From Rouxiella aceris (GTDB lineage: Bacteria > Pseudomonadota > Gammaproteobacteria > Enterobacterales > Enterobacteriaceae), in NCBI RefSeq assembly GCF_012933545.1, contig NZ_JAADJU010000004.1, forward strand, positions 186,001 to 250,000: a stretch of 64,000 nt of DNA, read 5' to 3'. The translations under genes were made by a program, and so were the position numbers. Positions 9,458 through 18,858 of the stretch are shown here, in pieces. The first letter of the stretch is position 1, and every line of letters begins with the position of its first letter. Below the pieces are notes generated by a model. The model was given only the letters and a program-made list of their open reading frames with translations, searched no databases and was not told where the DNA came from.

Positions 9458-9556
9458 CATCCGCTCCCCCCGTCCAGGGCCTGTTAATTGCCAATGCCCC
9501 CCACCTGGTTAAAACCTGCTAAAATAAAGAACCATTAATAAGTTAAAGGCATAGCA

Positions 9557-9727
9557 ATGAACGACAAAGATGAAGAGAACAAAACAAAAGCCGACGAAGT
9601 ACATATCAGCGACGGTTTTGCCAAAATGCATAAAGTGGCAGAGAAACTGACCGAGGAAGAGCTCAACCAAATTGCTGAAGACGCCAAAAAAGCAGCAGAA
9701 GACGCACAGAAATTACGTCGCCACTAA
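9557..9727 (+). CDS. Small highly charged protein of unknown function (56 aa)
   Basis: A 56-residue frame rich in Asp, Glu and Lys: it starts MNDKDEENKTKADEVHIS and ends KAAEDAQKLRRH. The last 30 residues are Ala/Glu/Lys-rich and should form one amphipathic helix. The ATG has a weak AAAGG nine bases upstream and an AT-rich promoter-like stretch further up. The coding character looks real: acidic and basic residues fall in phase and the third positions are mixed. I cannot name the family. It is followed 45 bp later by the AraC regulator gene. Confidence 0.6.
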   Translation: MNDKDEENKTKADEVHISDGFAKMHKVAEKLTEEELNQIAEDAKKAAEDAQKLRRH

Positions 9728-9772
9728 GTTTTAACCGGCATTACCTCGCCGTTTGCGGAACTCCACAGCACC

Positions 9773-10555
9773 ATGCATGAGAATTTTTTAGCAGAAAACC
9801 AGTCGATTGCCGCCGTGGCAATTGATTACCAACATGGCGATTGCGAACCCGTACATAGTCATCGTTGCTCTCAGCTGATCCATGCACTTTCCGGCGTCGT
9901 CCAGGTTTCCACCCCGCTTGGGGTCTGGATGGTGCCCTCGGGACGCGGGGTGTGGTTACCGGCCCATGTCAGCCACAGTCTGCGTTTTATTGGCGGCGTT
10001 CAGGCCCGTACTTTGTTTGTCGATCCCCTGGCCCGCGCCGATCTGCCCTCACAGTGTCAGGTAGTCCAAGTCTCCCCGCTGCTGCGTGAGTTAATCCTCG
10101 CCTCTTTTCACCTCCCCGTGCAGTACACGCCGGGCGGTCGCGACGAAAGGATCACCGAACTGATCCTCGATGAACTGCGACTGCTGCCCATTTTACCGCT
10201 ACATTTGCCGCAGGCGACAGATCCGCAGTTAGTTGCCCTCTGTCAACAAATCTGCAGCAATTTATCGGCGACCTGGGAACTTGAAGAGATTGCCGGCACA
10301 CTGGGGATCAGCGCCCGAACGCTGTCACGACGTTTTCAGCGCGAAACCGGGCTGCGATTTAGCGACTGGCTACGACGTGCCAAAATTCTGGCGGCAATGA
10401 ATGCGCTGGCGATGGGGCAAACGGTGCTGGAAGTGGCGCTGGAACTGGGTTACGACAGTCCAAGCGCGTTTAGTGCCATGTTTCGTAGAACGCTGGGCGT
10501 TTCTCCCAGCGAATATATTAATCCGGCCATTCGCCCGATGCTGACGACCCGTTAA
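9773..10555 (+). CDS. AraC-family transcriptional regulator with cupin sensor domain
   Basis: The protein has 260 residues. The N-terminal ~100 residues form a cupin-like domain (HGDCEPVHSHRCSQLIHALSG, then VPSGRGVWLPAHVSHSL). The C-terminal ~100 residues contain two helix-turn-helix motifs (LEEIAGTLGISARTLSRRF and VLEVALELGYDSPSAFSAMF) and end in the usual GVSPSEY. This short two-domain form is typical of regulators of a neighbouring efflux pump or catabolic gene. It runs convergently into leuA2 with a 4-bp overlap of the stop codons. No target gene is obvious; the next genes on the same strand are behind leuA2. Confidence 0.85.
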   Translation: MHENFLAENQSIAAVAIDYQHGDCEPVHSHRCSQLIHALSGVVQVSTPLGVWMVPSGRGVWLPAHVSHSLRFIGGVQARTLFVDPLARADLPSQCQVVQVSPLLRELILASFHLPVQYTPGGRDERITELILDELRLLPILPLHLPQATDPQLVALCQQICSNLSATWELEEIAGTLGISARTLSRRFQRETGLRFSDWLRRAKILAAMNALAMGQTVLEVALELGYDSPSAFSAMFRRTLGVSPSEYINPAIRPMLTTR

Positions 10556-12219
10556 CGCAGCAACTGTGCGCAGGCGTTAAACAAGGCCTGGAGCGAGGCG
10601 CTGGAGACATCGTTGTCAATCCCGACGCCATACACTCGTTCCCCCTGAGGACGCTGGCAACTAACATAGGCCACGGCGCGACTGTGACTCTGATGTCCCA
10701 GAGTGTGCTCATGGTAATCACCAATTTCCAGCATAAGATCAAAACTGCGTTGCAGTGCGTTTACCGCCGCTGACAACAGGCCATTGCCACGCCCCACCAG
10801 CGTCAATGTATTGCCCTGATAATTGACTGTGGCATTGAAATCACGCAGCTGACTTTCATTAGTACGGATATCGTAGCTCAACAGTTGCATTTCCGGCTGT
10901 TCAACCAACCCATAGCGTTGACGGAATAAGTGCCAGACATCACGGGTCCCCATCTCCTTGCCGCTGCTATCGGTGGCATTTTGCACGGCTTTGCTGAACT
11001 CAATCTGCAAACCACGCGGCAACTGCAAACCATGATTTTGCTCGAGCAACCAGGCAGCCCCGCTTTTTCCCGACTGACTGTTGACGCGGATCACCGCTTC
11101 ATAACTGCAGCCGACATCGGCCGGATCCAATGGCAGATAGGGGACTTGCCAACGCGGCTCATTACGTTGTTTCTGCGCAGCGAAACCTTTTTTGATCGCA
11201 TCCTGGTGCGAACCGGAAAAGGCGGTAAAGACCAGTTCACCGGCATAAGGATGGCGCGGGTGTACCGGTAACTGGTTACACTGCTCCACGGTTTCAACAA
11301 TGTGCTTCAAATCGCTGAAATCCAGCCCGGGTGAGATCCCCTGGGTATAGAAATTCAATGCCAGCGTCACCAAATCGACATTGCCGGTGCGTTCACCATT
11401 ACCAAACAGACATCCCTCTACCCGGTCGGCACCGGCTAACATTGCCAATTCGGCACAGGCCACGCCGGTCCCGCGGTCATTATGCGGATGCACGCTGATA
11501 GAAACGCGATCGCGGCGGCTAAAGTGGCGGCAGAACCACTCAATCTGGTCGGCATAGATATTCGGCGTACTGACTTCAACCGTTGCTGGCAGATTAAGGA
11601 TCATCGGTCGTTCGGCACAAGGCTCCCAGACAGCAGCGACGGCCTCGCAGACTTCCAGCGAGAAATCCAGCTCGGTAAAACAGAAGGTTTCCGGTGAATA
11701 TTCAAATACCCATTGGGTTTGTGGATAGCGTTCGCAAAGCTGGCGGATCTGCCGGGCACCGCGCACCGCCAACTCCAGAGTGGCCGCCTTATCCTGATTA
11801 AACACCACCTCGCGAAAGATCGGCGAAGTGGCATTATATAAATGCACAATTGCGCGGGGAACATCGATCAATGACTCAAAGGTGCGCTCGATGAGATCGC
11901 TGCGCGACGGCGTCAATACCTGGATATAGACATCCTCCGGGATAGCGTTATCGGCGATCAATCCACGCACAAAATCAAAATCCGTTTGTGAAGCCGAAGG
12001 GAAAGCCACTTCAATCTGCTTAAAACCACAGTGCAACAACAGATCAAAAAATAGTCTCTTGCGCTCATTATCCATAGGTTCGGCAAGCGACTGGTTACCG
12101 TCGCGGAGATCGCTGGAGCACCATTGCGGCACTTTATCCAGGGTTCTTCCCGGCCATTGGCGATCGGTCAAATTTACCGGTGGGAAAGCAACATATTTTT
12201 GCGACGGGTCGGCTAACAT
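10552..12219 (-). CDS. leuA: 2-isopropylmalate synthase, type 2 (LeuA2)
   Basis: The enzyme condenses acetyl-CoA and 2-oxoisovalerate in leucine synthesis. At 555 residues it fits the long 'type 2' class (yeast/actinobacterial style), not the ~520-residue enzyme of the enterobacterial leuABCD operon. The first HMGL signature is LRDGNQSL (Arg39-Asp40), with a divalent-metal His pair in SVHPHNDRG. The C-terminal part (from about residue 430) is the leucine-binding regulatory domain. No leuB, leuC or leuD gene is beside it and no leucine-rich leader peptide is visible upstream. It therefore looks like a stand-alone extra copy, or a replacement of leuA. The symbol is used for function only. Confidence 0.85.
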   Translation of the reverse strand: MLADPSQKYVAFPPVNLTDRQWPGRTLDKVPQWCSSDLRDGNQSLAEPMDNERKRLFFDLLLHCGFKQIEVAFPSASQTDFDFVRGLIADNAIPEDVYIQVLTPSRSDLIERTFESLIDVPRAIVHLYNATSPIFREVVFNQDKAATLELAVRGARQIRQLCERYPQTQWVFEYSPETFCFTELDFSLEVCEAVAAVWEPCAERPMILNLPATVEVSTPNIYADQIEWFCRHFSRRDRVSISVHPHNDRGTGVACAELAMLAGADRVEGCLFGNGERTGNVDLVTLALNFYTQGISPGLDFSDLKHIVETVEQCNQLPVHPRHPYAGELVFTAFSGSHQDAIKKGFAAQKQRNEPRWQVPYLPLDPADVGCSYEAVIRVNSQSGKSGAAWLLEQNHGLQLPRGLQIEFSKAVQNATDSSGKEMGTRDVWHLFRQRYGLVEQPEMQLLSYDIRTNESQLRDFNATVNYQGNTLTLVGRGNGLLSAAVNALQRSFDLMLEIGDYHEHTLGHQSHSRAVAYVSCQRPQGERVYGVGIDNDVSSASLQALFNACAQLLR

Positions 12220-12412
12220 ACTTTTTCTCCATTATTCACTGCGGACCATATTCCGCTGCCAAAAAGAGTATGGCGCAATGCACTCGGTGATGCGCCTCGC
12301 TAAATGACAGCCACCCACGCAGAACGGACAAAAAGAAACTGAAAAAGATTATGAACTAAGGATATAGTGCTAATCTCAAAAATGACGCTGACTGCACGCT
12401 GAGGCTGCACGC

Positions 12413-14179
12413 ATGAAAAGGGTTCTGAATCCAAACGAGAGTAAAAGGCTTTCTGCTCTGCAAGAGCTTAAGGCCCTGGAAACGTCTAATGACGACGTGC
12501 TGGATCTGATCACCAAACTGACCCGTGAAATTTTTGACGTTCCCATTTGCCTGATTACCCTGCTGGATGAACACCAACAGTGGTTTAAGTCCAAAATCGG
12601 CACCACTCTCGAGCGTGCCGACCGAACAACGGCATTTTGTGACCACACCATCCGCTCGGAAGCAGTGTTTATCGTTGAAGATGCGCGATTAGATGATCGT
12701 TTCAAAAATAGTCCGCTGGTCGCCGGACCACCCAATATCCGTTTTTACGCCGGTGCTCCGTTGATCACTCGTGAAGGCTTTGCCCTCGGCAGCCTGTGCC
12801 TGCTTGCAGATACGCCCCTGCAATTTAGCCATCGTCAAAAAGATATGCTGACCGACCTGGCTGCTATCGTCATTGATATCATTGAAACACGCCACGCCGT
12901 TGCCTTGACCGATATTGTTACCCGCCTGCCCAATCGGCAGCGACTGATTGCCGATCTCGACCTGTTACAACAACAGGATAGCGAAACCAGCTACCTGCTG
13001 ATTTTGGTCGATACCCTGGATACCCTTTACGCCTACGATATTGGCCGCGCGATGGGGATCCCGCTGGTAGAAGATATTCTGGCCAATATCGGTACCTTCC
13101 TGCGCAGTGAGCTTAACGAGAACGAAAAAGTCTACAGCCTGGTGCTGGGACGTTTTGCGATTATCAAAAAACTGGAAGACCAGGCGACTATTTTTAACGA
13201 TCTGCAGTTGGCAGCCGATAAAATTCAGCAAAATATCACCGCTGACATTCCCATTAAGGTTCATCTGCACGCCGGATATACCCAATTTTCGAATCCATTT
13301 AAACTGCCGCAGGAGATTGTCCGCGAAGCCATGTCGGCATTGCATGAGGCGATCATTGAAAAGCAGTTATTGATGCCGTATCAGTTGGATAAGGATCACC
13401 ACCAGCTGCGTGCCTTTAGCTTGCTTAATGACTTGATTAGCAGCGTGCATTCGGGAGAAGGTCTGGAGTTGCTGTATCAACCTAAAATTCGGCTTAATGA
13501 TAAAAAGCTGAATGGTGTTGAAGCCCTGCTGCGTTGGCAGCACCCGACGCTGGGATTAATCTCCCCTTCCGAGTTTATCCCGCTGGCGGAAAAAACCCCG
13601 TTAATTACCCCATTGACCGACTGGGTGATCACCCAGGCGATCAAGCAGATTGCCAGTTGGCAAAAATCAGGCATGGATATTAATGTCTCCATTAATATTA
13701 CTGCCAATAACCTGCTGGAACGGGACCTGGTAAAAAGAATTCATGCGGCGCTGATTACCCATCAAGTCTCCCCGGCCATGCTGGAGATTGAGTGTCTTGA
13801 AACGCAGCAAATGGTCGATAGCCCTTTCGCCGTAGCGTCGCTAAATGCCCTGAAACAACTGGGGATTAAAATTGCCCTCGATGATTTTGGCTCCGGCTAT
13901 AGCAATCTCAATTATCTGCAGAATATCCCCGCCGAAGTGCTGAAACTTGATCAGTCACTGGTGCAGGCGATTTGTAGTGATTACAAAAGCAAAGTGATTG
14001 TGAAATCGATGATCGATATGGCACACGCCCTGAGCTATTCAGTGATCGCCGAAGGCGTGGAAGATGAAGCGACGCTGCTGTGTCTTGAAGAGTTTAACTG
14101 CGATACGGTGCAGGGCTTTTATTACTCGCAGCCGATGGCGCAGGATAAAATCATCGACTGGTCAAAAGCCTATTCATGA
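12413..14179 (+). CDS. GAF / degenerate GGDEF / EAL protein, probable c-di-GMP phosphodiesterase
   Basis: The protein has 588 residues. Residues 1-165 are a GAF-type sensor domain (ICLITLLDEHQQWFKSKIG; RFYAGAPLITREGFALGSLC). Next is a GGDEF-like domain whose signature is lost: the GGDEF position reads LGRF, so cyclase activity is not expected. The C-terminal EAL domain keeps the catalytic set: VEALLRW near residue 370, NITANN, the glutamates of EIECLE, DDFGSGYSNL, LKLDQSL, AEGVED and QGFYYSQPM. It should therefore hydrolyse c-di-GMP in the cytoplasm in response to a GAF ligand or redox signal. It is convergent with a chemoreceptor gene 37 bp away, which suggests a motility/biofilm island. Confidence 0.85.
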   Translation: MKRVLNPNESKRLSALQELKALETSNDDVLDLITKLTREIFDVPICLITLLDEHQQWFKSKIGTTLERADRTTAFCDHTIRSEAVFIVEDARLDDRFKNSPLVAGPPNIRFYAGAPLITREGFALGSLCLLADTPLQFSHRQKDMLTDLAAIVIDIIETRHAVALTDIVTRLPNRQRLIADLDLLQQQDSETSYLLILVDTLDTLYAYDIGRAMGIPLVEDILANIGTFLRSELNENEKVYSLVLGRFAIIKKLEDQATIFNDLQLAADKIQQNITADIPIKVHLHAGYTQFSNPFKLPQEIVREAMSALHEAIIEKQLLMPYQLDKDHHQLRAFSLLNDLISSVHSGEGLELLYQPKIRLNDKKLNGVEALLRWQHPTLGLISPSEFIPLAEKTPLITPLTDWVITQAIKQIASWQKSGMDINVSINITANNLLERDLVKRIHAALITHQVSPAMLEIECLETQQMVDSPFAVASLNALKQLGIKIALDDFGSGYSNLNYLQNIPAEVLKLDQSLVQAICSDYKSKVIVKSMIDMAHALSYSVIAEGVEDEATLLCLEEFNCDTVQGFYYSQPMAQDKIIDWSKAYS

Positions 14180-14216
14180 TGCGCGGCAGTGGTCAGCCAC
14201 GCATTTTGCGCCAATA

Positions 14217-15866
14217 TCAGGCTATTTGCTCGGGACCGGCCAGTAAGAAACTGGCCACCGCGCGTTCCAGCTGTTGCGAGTGTTGTAACAGTTGTACCGA
14301 GCCGCTGGCAGTAAGTCCGGCAAGTTGGCTATTTTGCTCAGTCACCCGATGCAGAGCAGAGATACGTTCTGACACCTCGTCCAGGCTTTCGCGCTGAGTA
14401 TGTGAGGCCTGGGAAATTTCAGTGACCAGCGAGCTTAAGCCGCTAAACAGGCTGATAATTTCGCGCAGACAGCGGCTTAATATCTGCACCGAACCCGATC
14501 CGGCAGATACCTGCTCCATCGACTTGTTAATCAATTGATGGATGCCCTGGGTAGAATGACTGCTTTTTTGTGCCAGCAGGCCAATCTCCTTCGCCACCAC
14601 CGCAAATCCACGCCCGCTCTGTCCGGCATGGGCCGCCTCTATCGCCGCATTCAGGGCCAGAATATTGGTCTGGAAGGCAACGCTATCGATTAATGCAACG
14701 ATACTGCTCATCTCAGATGATTGGTCGACAATCACTTTCATCGATAATTCAACCTGTTGCATTATATCACCGCCGTTAACCGCCACTTCCTTAGCCTGCG
14801 CGGCGCGGGAGCTGGCCAGTTCGGCATGCTCGGTATTATCTTTAACTTTCTGGTTTAGCTCATTAATATGCGTCGCCGCGTGCTGTAACTCTTCGTTTTG
14901 TGTCTCTGCCTGCTGCGAAAGGGTTTCATTGCGCTGGGCAATCTGATTCACTCCCTGATAAATCTGCTCAGAGGCACTACGCACTTCACTAACCAGTTGG
15001 CGCAATCCTTGCTGCATATTTTGCAGACTGTAACTTAATTGCTGTACTTCGATAACAGGGGAATGACTGACTGTCAGCGTTTGTGAAAGATCGCCATTAG
15101 CCAAAATATTAATATTGGCAATCAGCTGCTTTAAGGGATTAATAATTTTTCGCCGGGCGACAAGCCAAACGGCCAGAGAAATAAAGGCAACCACCGCCAA
15201 TGCGGCAATAAATAGCTTTGTGGTTAAAGATAACGAGCGCAATAGTTGCTCACTGCCCAGGCGAGTGATCTCATCGTTAACCTTTAGGTAGGCATAATAC
15301 TTGTCGCTGAAATCGCTTTCAAAGGCCTGGATCGGCACTTCAAAAAATACATCAATACTATTTTTGCTTTGTAAACCTGCGGCCTGTTCCTGTAAACCCT
15401 GATAGAAACTCTGATAGGCGTCTTTCAGTTCCTGTTGCGCTTGTCCCATCTCCGGGGATGTCGCGACGCTCAGTTGGCTAAACTGCAGAAATGCCTGATG
15501 AGAGGCTTCCAGCGCGCTCAGCGACTCTTGCATCAGGCTGTGCCAGCTGCCGTCAGACCCGGTTTCCTTATCTTGCATAAAGTAAATCCCGGCGCGGTTA
15601 AGCTTATCGCTGGCAATCAGCAACTCCATTCTGGCTTTATCCATGATCGCCTGCTGATTATGCAGACTGTCGTTGGCCACAACACTTTGGGTGGCGTGCT
15701 GTAAAATATTGGATAACACCAGCGTAGAAAAAAGTTGTACAGATGAAAATAAGGCAATAATCCAAATTAAATAAAACATAATGCTTTTAGTTTTTCTGAG
15801 AAAATGCGTATTGCCCTTTAAAAATAACAACATCAAACCAGGAAGCCTGCTAAAAAAAGATCGCAT
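14217..15866 (-). CDS. Methyl-accepting chemotaxis protein
   Basis: The protein has 549 residues and is built like enterobacterial chemoreceptors. It has a first membrane segment (about residues 29-52), a periplasmic four-helix ligand domain (about 55-210), a second membrane segment (LFIAALAVVAFISLAVWLVA), a HAMP linker, and a long coiled-coil signalling domain with the conserved hairpin tip VAFQTNILALNAAIEAAHAG followed by GRGFAVVAKEIGLLAQ. The C-terminus ends in LLAGPEQIA and has no NWETF-type CheR/CheB-docking pentapeptide, so adaptation would need other receptors. The first 25 residues are basic and include an LMLLF stretch before TM1; a later ATG (such as Met30) is an alternative start. 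The ligand is unknown. Confidence 0.9.
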   Translation of the reverse strand: MRSFFSRLPGLMLLFLKGNTHFLRKTKSIMFYLIWIIALFSSVQLFSTLVLSNILQHATQSVVANDSLHNQQAIMDKARMELLIASDKLNRAGIYFMQDKETGSDGSWHSLMQESLSALEASHQAFLQFSQLSVATSPEMGQAQQELKDAYQSFYQGLQEQAAGLQSKNSIDVFFEVPIQAFESDFSDKYYAYLKVNDEITRLGSEQLLRSLSLTTKLFIAALAVVAFISLAVWLVARRKIINPLKQLIANINILANGDLSQTLTVSHSPVIEVQQLSYSLQNMQQGLRQLVSEVRSASEQIYQGVNQIAQRNETLSQQAETQNEELQHAATHINELNQKVKDNTEHAELASSRAAQAKEVAVNGGDIMQQVELSMKVIVDQSSEMSSIVALIDSVAFQTNILALNAAIEAAHAGQSGRGFAVVAKEIGLLAQKSSHSTQGIHQLINKSMEQVSAGSGSVQILSRCLREIISLFSGLSSLVTEISQASHTQRESLDEVSERISALHRVTEQNSQLAGLTASGSVQLLQHSQQLERAVASFLLAGPEQIA

Positions 15867-16205
15867 GATAGGCCTTCATAAAATCAATAGATAGGCCATT
15901 CTACGCAGCAAAAATGACAGAAATATTTCAGTGGTATTTACAGGGTAATAGAGGAGGGTGTTACTTGTTACTTAAGGTAAATCACCTGATAAAATTATAT
16001 CAAAAAAGCAAGGTAAAATATTTCAAGTAAAATATTAATTGATGATTATTAAATCATACAGAGAGAAAAAACTTACGAGAAGCTATTTGATTGAGCAGAT
16101 AATAATAGGTGGTTAATAATTACTTTAATACAGCGGGGAATAATGAATTGATATTATTGATACTGTTTAGCGAGGTAAGAAAAAAACCTAACTCACTGAA
16201 ATTGT
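15867..16205. other. Intergenic region upstream of the chemoreceptor
   Basis: AT-rich, with no convincing frame or repeat. It should hold the chemoreceptor promoter and the end of the tRNA-Lys transcript. I see no clear sigma-28 promoter. Confidence 0.4.
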
Positions 16206-16281
<76 letters not shown>

Positions 16282-16636
16282 AACGGCACGGATTATTCGC
16301 TTCTGGGCGTCAGATGTCAATTACTTAATAGATTTTTTTCTCTTGGCCGGAGCATAACCATGATGTTGATAGTCATCAGGTAATAATCAGGTATTATTCA
16401 GCCCCCTCTGCGAGAATATTTTGTCTAATAAACACTCACTGAGGTGGTATGTAAAAATAATGATACATTTATTATTAGATTATTTTTCATCGAGGTTATA
16501 ATTGGCCGGAATTTAACATTATCATGACCCGCTTCTGCCAGTGAGCCGTTAATCCTCGATAGGTAGACAACCATAAATAGCAATAAAAAGAGCCAGATAG
16601 AGCTTATACTTCATATACGACAGGAATAAACACGAT
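16282..16636. other. Intergenic region between tRNA-Lys and cycA
   Basis: AT-rich region of about 355 bp that must contain the divergent promoters of tRNA-Lys and cycA. A weak dyad surrounds GATAGTCATCAGG near 16370. I cannot identify a specific operator. Confidence 0.4.
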
Positions 16637-18037
16637 ATGTCACAAGATTCAAAAATCCTCACGCAGTCGGCGGAAGACACGCCAGAGCATCTGCGTCGCA
16701 ACCTGAGTAACCGCCATATCCAGTTAATCGCCATCGGCGGTGCTATCGGCACCGGGCTGTTTATGGGCTCGGGTAAAACCATCAGCCTGGCTGGCCCCTC
16801 GATCATATTTGTCTATATGATTATCGGTTTTATGCTGTTCTTTGTGATGCGGGCCATGGGCGAGCTGCTGCTGTCCAATCTGGAGTATAAATCCTTTAGC
16901 GATTTTGCCGCTGACCTGCTCGGTCCCTGGGCGGGCTATTTCACTGGCTGGACCTATTGGTTCTGCTGGGTGGTCACCGGCATTGCCGATGTGGTCGCCG
17001 TCACTTCTTACGCGCAGTTCTGGTTTCCGGGGCTGTCACAGTGGGTCGCCTCGCTGATTTTTGTGTTGGTACTGTTTAGTCTCAACCTGGCCACCGTAAA
17101 AATGTTCGGCGAGACAGAGTTCTGGTTTGCGATGATCAAAATTGTCGCTATCGTTGGCCTGATCATTACCGGACTGGTGATGGTATTGCTGCACTACCAT
17201 ACTCCGGGCGGCTCCGTGGCCTCGGTAAACAATTTGTGGAATAACGGCGGCTTCTTCCCGAAAGGCATTAGCGGATTTTTTGCCGGTTTCCAGATAGCCA
17301 TTTTTGCCTTTGTCGGCATTGAACTGGTGGGTACCACTGCGGCAGAAACCAAAGATCCGAAAAAATCTCTGCCTCGGGCGATTAACGCCATTCCAGTGCG
17401 CATCATTATGTTTTACGTCTTCGCGCTGGTGAGCATTATGTGCGTCACCCCCTGGGGTGAGGTTGCGGCTGACAAAAGCCCGTTTGTTGAACTCTTTGTC
17501 CTTGCCGGCTTACCTGCCGCGGCCAGTATTATCAACTTTGTGGTGCTGACCTCTGCTGCCTCTTCGGCCAATAGCGGGATTTTCTCCACCAGCCGCATGC
17601 TGTTTGGGCTGGGACAAGAGGGTATGGCGCCAAAAAGCTTTGCCAAACTCTCCTCGCGGGCAGTACCGTCAAACGGGTTGATTTTCTCCTGTATCTGCCT
17701 GCTGGGTGGTGTGGTGCTGATTTATCTGATCCCCAATGTCATCACGGTCTTTACCCTGGTGACCACGGTGTCGGCGATCCTGTTTATGTTTGTCTGGACG
17801 ATTATTCTTTGCTCTTATCTGGTCTATCGTCGCAAGCGTCCGCAACTGCATGCCGCTTCAGACTATAAAATGCCGCTGGGCATCCCGATGTGCTGGGTGG
17901 CAATGGCCTTCTTTGCCTTTGTCCTGGTACTGCTGACCCTGCAAAGTGACACCCGTCAGGCACTGATGGTCACCCCGCTGTGGTTTGTGATTTTGGGTAT
18001 CGGCTACTGGCTGCGCGGCAGAAAACTCGCCGCCTGA
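16637..18037 (+). CDS. cycA: D-serine/D-alanine/glycine:H+ symporter
   Basis: Inner-membrane permease of 466 residues with about 12 membrane segments. It is nearly identical in long stretches to E. coli CycA, for example IQLIAIGGAIGTGLFMGSGK, GYFTGWTYWFCWVVTG and FVGIELVGTTAAETKDP. It takes up glycine, D-alanine, D-serine and the drug D-cycloserine. The ATG at 16637 gives the expected N-terminus (variable, acidic, then LRRNLSNRHIQL). It is monocistronic, followed by a strong GC hairpin. In E. coli the mRNA is repressed by the small RNA GcvB; no GcvB target could be confirmed by eye. Confidence 0.96.
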   Translation: MSQDSKILTQSAEDTPEHLRRNLSNRHIQLIAIGGAIGTGLFMGSGKTISLAGPSIIFVYMIIGFMLFFVMRAMGELLLSNLEYKSFSDFAADLLGPWAGYFTGWTYWFCWVVTGIADVVAVTSYAQFWFPGLSQWVASLIFVLVLFSLNLATVKMFGETEFWFAMIKIVAIVGLIITGLVMVLLHYHTPGGSVASVNNLWNNGGFFPKGISGFFAGFQIAIFAFVGIELVGTTAAETKDPKKSLPRAINAIPVRIIMFYVFALVSIMCVTPWGEVAADKSPFVELFVLAGLPAAASIINFVVLTSAASSANSGIFSTSRMLFGLGQEGMAPKSFAKLSSRAVPSNGLIFSCICLLGGVVLIYLIPNVITVFTLVTTVSAILFMFVWTIILCSYLVYRRKRPQLHAASDYKMPLGIPMCWVAMAFFAFVLVLLTLQSDTRQALMVTPLWFVILGIGYWLRGRKLAA

Positions 18038-18059
18038 TTTTTGACGCTGTTGATATCAA

Positions 18060-18084
18060 CATCCGGCGCGCCCTGCGCCGGATG
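18060..18084. terminator. Strong hairpin after cycA
   Basis: Perfect 10-bp stem CATCCGGCGC / GCGCCGGATG with a five-base loop, 23 bp after the cycA stop and 20 bp before the end of the convergent SDR gene. There is no long T-run, so it may be a REP-like 3'-end stabiliser and not a simple terminator. Confidence 0.6.
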
Positions 18085-18103
18085 CAAATAACCCCGCTGA
18101 CGC

Positions 18104-18832
18104 TCACAGTGTCAGCATAATCCCGCCGTCAATCGCCAACTCCTGTCCGGTAATAAAACCGTTTTGCAGCAAAAACAGATAACCGCTGGCCAGTTCGTCC
18201 AGGGTGGCTACCCGTTTGAGCGGGATCAACTCGCAGAAACGCTGCTCAATCTCCAGCCGTTGTGCCGTGGGCAAATCGCGCCAGAACGGCGTGGGCGTCC
18301 AGGTCGGTGCCACTGCATTAACGCGAATACGCGGTGCCAGCTCCACCGCCAGGCTTTCGGTCAGGGCTTTCAAAGCCATATTGCCAACATAGGCACCGGA
18401 GGCCGTATGCGGCCGTCCTCCACTCCCCGAGGTAAAGACCATGCTACCGTTGGTATTGAGTTTCGAACTGATAATACGCGCCACCTGTAAATTGGCCTGA
18501 AACTTGGCGTCAATATTTTTGCTGATTTCACCCAAATCGGCACTGAGTAATCCGCCGCCCATGGCGCCACCCAGCATCGACACCATATGGTCGATCGGCG
18601 GTAGATCCGCTACAAATTCACTAAATGCCCGGATATCGGTGGCATCAAGTTTTACCGCCTCTACGCGGCCGGTCAATGCTGCCAGCGTCGCCTGTGCGTG
18701 GTCTAATCGTTTAGCGTCACGACCGAGAATAAGCAGATCTGCCCCCTGCTCTGCCGCCAGTTCGGCAACACGCAGGCCAATACCCGAACTGCCGCCGATA
18801 ATCAAAATACGTTTGTTTTTTAGCGTCATCAT
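18104..18832 (-). CDS. Atypical short-chain dehydrogenase/reductase (SDR)
   Basis: The protein has 242 residues, the classical SDR length. The N-terminal Rossmann motif is intact (ILIIGGSSGIGLRVAELA), and Asp-rich (KLDATD) and ...INAVAP-like (RVNAVAPTWTP) elements are present. The catalytic YxxxK is not: the tyrosine segment reads GAYVGNMALKAL, so the residue four after Tyr is Met and the first Lys is at +7. It may have unusual chemistry or a non-catalytic role. It lies 26 bp downstream of the GlcG-like gene and is probably cotranscribed with it, divergent from a LysR regulator. Confidence 0.8.
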   Translation of the reverse strand: MMTLKNKRILIIGGSSGIGLRVAELAAEQGADLLILGRDAKRLDHAQATLAALTGRVEAVKLDATDIRAFSEFVADLPPIDHMVSMLGGAMGGGLLSADLGEISKNIDAKFQANLQVARIISSKLNTNGSMVFTSGSGGRPHTASGAYVGNMALKALTESLAVELAPRIRVNAVAPTWTPTPFWRDLPTAQRLEIEQRFCELIPLKRVATLDELASGYLFLLQNGFITGQELAIDGGIMLTL

Positions 18833-18858
18833 CTTGCTCTGCTTTAGGTTGAGATTAA

